A stretch of DNA of 64,000 nucleotides from Balanoglossus misakiensis. Its lineage: Eukaryota; Hemichordata. Made by a program: the position numbers and the translations under genes. Under the pieces are notes generated by a model that worked only from the letters and a program-made list of their open reading frames with translations, ran no database searches and was not told the DNA's origin. Positions within the stretch are counted from its first letter, which is position 1. Each line of letters starts with the position of its first letter. This document shows positions 60,448-64,000 of this stretch, piece by piece. Where the stretch lies: NCBI GenBank assembly GCA_040954595.2, contig CM082582.2:8494001-8558000 (forward strand). Reading direction: 5' to 3'.

Positions 60448-63400
60448 CCTGAGTGCGAGCCGTTGACAGGCTAATTTTTCAGGATGACAACGGATGGCAA
60501 ACCGAAACTCATACGCTGGGATTCTCCTTAGAGAAGATAATGGCGGATATGGCTTCCTGAACCCCTAAGTTTGGTGTTATTATCAAGCGTTCGCAATATT
60601 ATGGCAATACGTGCGAAATATTTTAGGCAGTTTCTGCTGTTAAATGGAAATTGAAAGAACTAAAATATCCACCAGATCGTCAAAATGATTGCATGAGTAA
60701 AAGGACAGTGCACGATATTAATCGGGATAAAGTCAAATTAAAAGCGGCCATATCGATAACCTAAATGATTCAGGGGTTCTCAGTCTGTATTACTGTATTA
60801 CTGTGGCCCAGGGTACGGTACAGAGTATAAGTTTTTTTCGGGCCATAGTTAGGTTTTATACCAATTTAATAACCATATTTTATAATTTATAAGCTTTATT
60901 TGGGATCGCACTTATTGTACTTCGTGCATGTTTTGTTATTGGGCCAGCGCGTCATGTGAAATATTCTGCTAAAACACAATGCACAAGAAATTTAAACTTT
61001 GCTTTTGGTCTGGAAGAGAAAAAATTGCCTTAAAATATGATTTGAATTTTAAAACTACAGTGACCATGAATGCAGTGGTAAGCAATAATAATAAGTAGGG
61101 TGTAACTTTCTCATGTACGTCGCTGAATTAACTTAACCCCAAAAAGTGTCATTTATGCGACCATGTACCAAAAGGACCACAAACTCCCAAATAAACCGTT
61201 CATCTATGCAAGCAAGTAAGGTAACTTCCATCACCAACAAAATGGTGCACTGAATATAGATTGCGTCAAAAATTAGTACTATTGTGTTCAGCACAAACGT
61301 TATCACAAGGTCCTAGGTAGCACACCACACGCACGCCACTCGTGCATCTCACTTTGCATGCAACAGCTCAGTAGAAATCGAATGCCATGTTTGAGGGCGC
61401 TATGCACACATAGCGTTGCATTGTCTATGAATTATGGGTACTACGTGAACACATCATTCAATCATTGCATGATCAATTCAACCGCAAATTCAACCACAGT
61501 ACCCAAGAGAAGGTTTATAATGCAGGGCTATTTGCCTTTTCAATTATTTAACTTAGAAGCTATCTTATCACTGCAACAGAAGATCTCGTGCTTGGTCTTC
61601 ATCCCCTACGACAGACAACACATGTCCGATTGTCCGTGGTGTCGGGGGAATAGTTGGCTTTGCGGTAACTTAATTACAGCTTTTCTGAGCTGCAACTATC
61701 TGAAATTTGCCGACCTAAAATATCTAATATTCTTGGTTTTGACAGATTTAGCAATAAGATGGTTCTCTCTCTCTCTCTCTCTCTCTCTAGTTGTCCTTCG
61801 CCTTCGGGACTGTGCATCTCTGCTGCTGCTGCATGGTTAGTTTAGGAGTAGAAGTGCTGTAACAGATCGAGGTATACTTAAAAACTGCTGCACACGCAGT
61901 TTATACAGGTGTTATAGTATCTGTATACTGCGGGGACGGACAAGGGAATATCTGAACGACAGAGATGAAAATACCTAGCCGTTACATAGTGAATTTCCTA
62001 CATTCCTGTGACGTCGACAGGGAATGCAACAGAGGCAGCTGCATAGCCTAGGCCTACCCTTTAATACAGAAATGCGCTCTTTTTGATGGTCTGGGCCACC
62101 GGCATATCCTGCGCCCAGTGCTATATAGGTGAATTACAAAAGGTTACCGTCGTAAGACAAACTCCGAAAGCATGATAAACTGGAGGCATCAAACACCCAA
62201 TGAAAAATACAAGGTTCGCGAAAACGAAACAGTGGCAACTGCTGAAGTTATTCATCGGGCACATCAGATAAGTTCGGGTGAACGCGGTCTAAGTTATAGA
62301 TTGAAATAAAGTCATCGTGTTATGTCATATCACGCGTGTATATATAAGTATCCTTAACAACCACAGTTTCAGTACTGTCATTTTCTTGCAATACCTCCAA
62401 ATACATATAATGCCTATATTTAATTCCACACTTGGCCTCAGAGTACAAAAGTGTCTATGCGGTCTTTCTTTGTGGCTATTTCTCCTTGACTCGGATTGGG
62501 CCTATAATCTCATATCGACCCATATTCAAGTCTGAAGGTGAGTTAGGCTCAATTGGAAAAGTTTCCAACCTGGAAACTTTTCGGAATCCTCCACATACTT
62601 TCGCATCACAAGCGAGGGACACATAATAACGAAATCATTGATGGTGTGACCGAGAAAACGGAAGAGATGGACAGTCGGTCATGCATTGCAACACAAGCCC
62701 TACAATGTGCGTGGGAAGGCATAGTCGTCGTCCTCAGGTACTAACTTGAAGTCGCTCCCACGTCATGCCACGTCATCGCATCATGACCATCACAGCTTTC
62801 GTGCAAAGGGAGAAGTCGTGGGGATCTTTCCCATATGACATTAAATTTTTAAACGTGAAAGTAGGAGTTCAAGGAAAACTTGGTAATCGGATGGCATGTA
62901 TTCTTTCATTTGGTCGCATCCAATGTTCAAGCATCTTCTGTTAGACAGAGATCTAGCCCTTTAAAAACAGGACTTAGGCTGAATTCAACTCAACTTGCGG
63001 GTTACGCGCACGCTCTTTAATTTTTTCCCCGGAAAGACTCGCATGCATATGTGAAACGGAACGGCGAATAAAAATGTAGAAACTGCGTCACAAATCGCAA
63101 AAATATCATGTTTCCATCCTAAATATCAGTATCCTTTTGTGCGAACTACCTGTCAATATATACGGCTTCTATTCTGATGATCAACATGTTCTCTCTCTCA
63201 AGGCCCACCCATCGTTGTATTCATTTCGTCTGCTAGACCAAGACAATACTCTGTTTCCTCCGACGACGCTCGTCAAATTTCTGACGTGAACTGTGACTGC
63301 AATAAAGGTGAAGTTAAGACGGTTTATTAAAGAAAGCTTTTCCGTTTGAAATGACGCCGTTTGTCGGGCATTAATATTGCTTGCGTTACGTTTTAGTTGC

Positions 63401-63681
63401 TGACTGCATGGTGTTATTCATTGAATATGTGGTGGCGGTAACTCATCACATGTACGTGAATCCCTAGTTCAGCTTTTCCTAGTCTGCGTGGGATTTGGGG
63501 GAGTCGGATATCGCGAACATTTGTGGACATTTGGGAACAATCAACAGTGCCATAAAACACAAAACAAACATTTAGAGACACGTTTGTTTCGAAACACGAG
63601 TATCCTTACACGAGAAACGAAACAGAACACAACCAAAAACTCGCTTTTTACTGAAATTGAACTCAACTAGGTAGTCTTGTT
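60448..63681. other. LSM14 upstream region, no gene recognised
   Basis: No exon with a recognisable family. The longest open frame (61358-61840) has no motif and includes a CT microsatellite (61764-61787). The LSM14 promoter should lie just above 60447. The rest appears to be spacer towards a gene off the right edge. Confidence 0.5.
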
Positions 63682-63717
63682 TCTCGCGAGATTCCAAACA
63701 GACGCATACCCGGAAGC
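63682..63717. promoter_or_regulatory. Promoter-like cluster: TCTCGCGAGA palindrome plus ETS site
   Basis: TCTCGCGAGA (63682-63691) is followed 16 bases later by ACCCGGAAGC (63708-63717). Both are elements of TATA-less housekeeping promoters. A possible non-coding first exon ending at a GT near 63846 (ataag followed by gtaggg) would place a plus-strand gene beyond the window. No coding exon is visible. Confidence 0.4.
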
Positions 63718-64000
63718 ATTTGAAATTGCCGGCGGCAAACTTTCTTCAACGTCGCCATTTTTCCACGCTGGCCGTTTCCAGAATTTTCTAAAAAAATTCC
63801 CGGCTTAAATTGACTTTCTACTGTCAGAAAAAGTCGACTGGATAAGGTAGGGATTTGTTAATTAGCGTGTTAATCGTTCTAAGAGTTGATGATGTATGTT
63901 GCAAGTTGGATCGCCTTGCTACTCACACCACGAGGTCCTATGGCGAAGACAGTGAACAAAACAGTCGAATATGTTGACGACTGTTAGGGTCAACCCACGA

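Noticed and set aside
61358-61840. Plus-strand frame of 160 codons
   Set aside because: No recognisable domain; includes a CT microsatellite and the hydrophobic parts look random.

Overview
This is nuclear DNA from an intron-rich invertebrate animal. Nearly all exons join across GT-AG introns of roughly 75 to 4,000 bases with consistent phases. The gene set is metazoan: a receptor tyrosine kinase with Ig domains, SS18, GLG1, LSM14 and a 20S proteasome alpha subunit. Tandem mitochondrial 4CL/luciferase-like ligases and single-copy versions of genes duplicated in vertebrates suggest a non-vertebrate deuterostome, such as a lancelet or hemichordate. The species cannot be fixed from sequence alone. 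No operons, CRISPR arrays or viral genes were seen.

Layout, left to right. (1) 147-9247, minus strand: two tandem acyl-CoA ligase genes of the ANL family. Copy A is cut by the left edge; copy B is complete (12 exons, 586 aa) and has a mitochondrial-type N-terminus. Exon phases match one for one, and a 76-base tract is identical between them. (2) 9248-15586: gene-free, with microsatellites and hairpins. (3) 15587-22623, plus: an FGFR-like receptor tyrosine kinase (14 exons). It carries a one-base frameshift in the glycine-rich loop as sequenced, an antisense tRNA-Glu(CTC) in intron 1 and a ~0.9 kb TCTA microsatellite in intron 12. (4) 24192-26663, plus: an unrecognised 389-aa protein with a PPxY motif, a GRAM-like segment and a cysteine cluster. 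(5) 27245-29081, minus: an unrecognised basic protein of 569 or 586 aa, almost intronless, with two diverged internal repeats. (6) 29984-31690, minus: PSMA7. (7) 32789-36008, plus: SS18, head-to-head with PSMA7. (8) 37848-51457, plus: GLG1 (23 exons, 1,227 aa). (9) 56936-60447, minus: LSM14 (7 exons, 444 aa), convergent with GLG1. (10) 60448-64000: the LSM14 upstream region, with a promoter-like cluster at the right edge.

The housekeeping genes do unrelated jobs: proteolysis, BAF chromatin remodelling, Golgi receptor trafficking and P-body mRNA control. Their proximity looks like old linkage rather than a pathway. The PSMA7-SS18 pair has the divergent arrangement known for PSMA7-SS18L1 and PSMA8-SS18 in human. 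The two least explained objects are the protein at 27245-29081 and the GRAM/PPxY/cysteine protein at 24192-26663.
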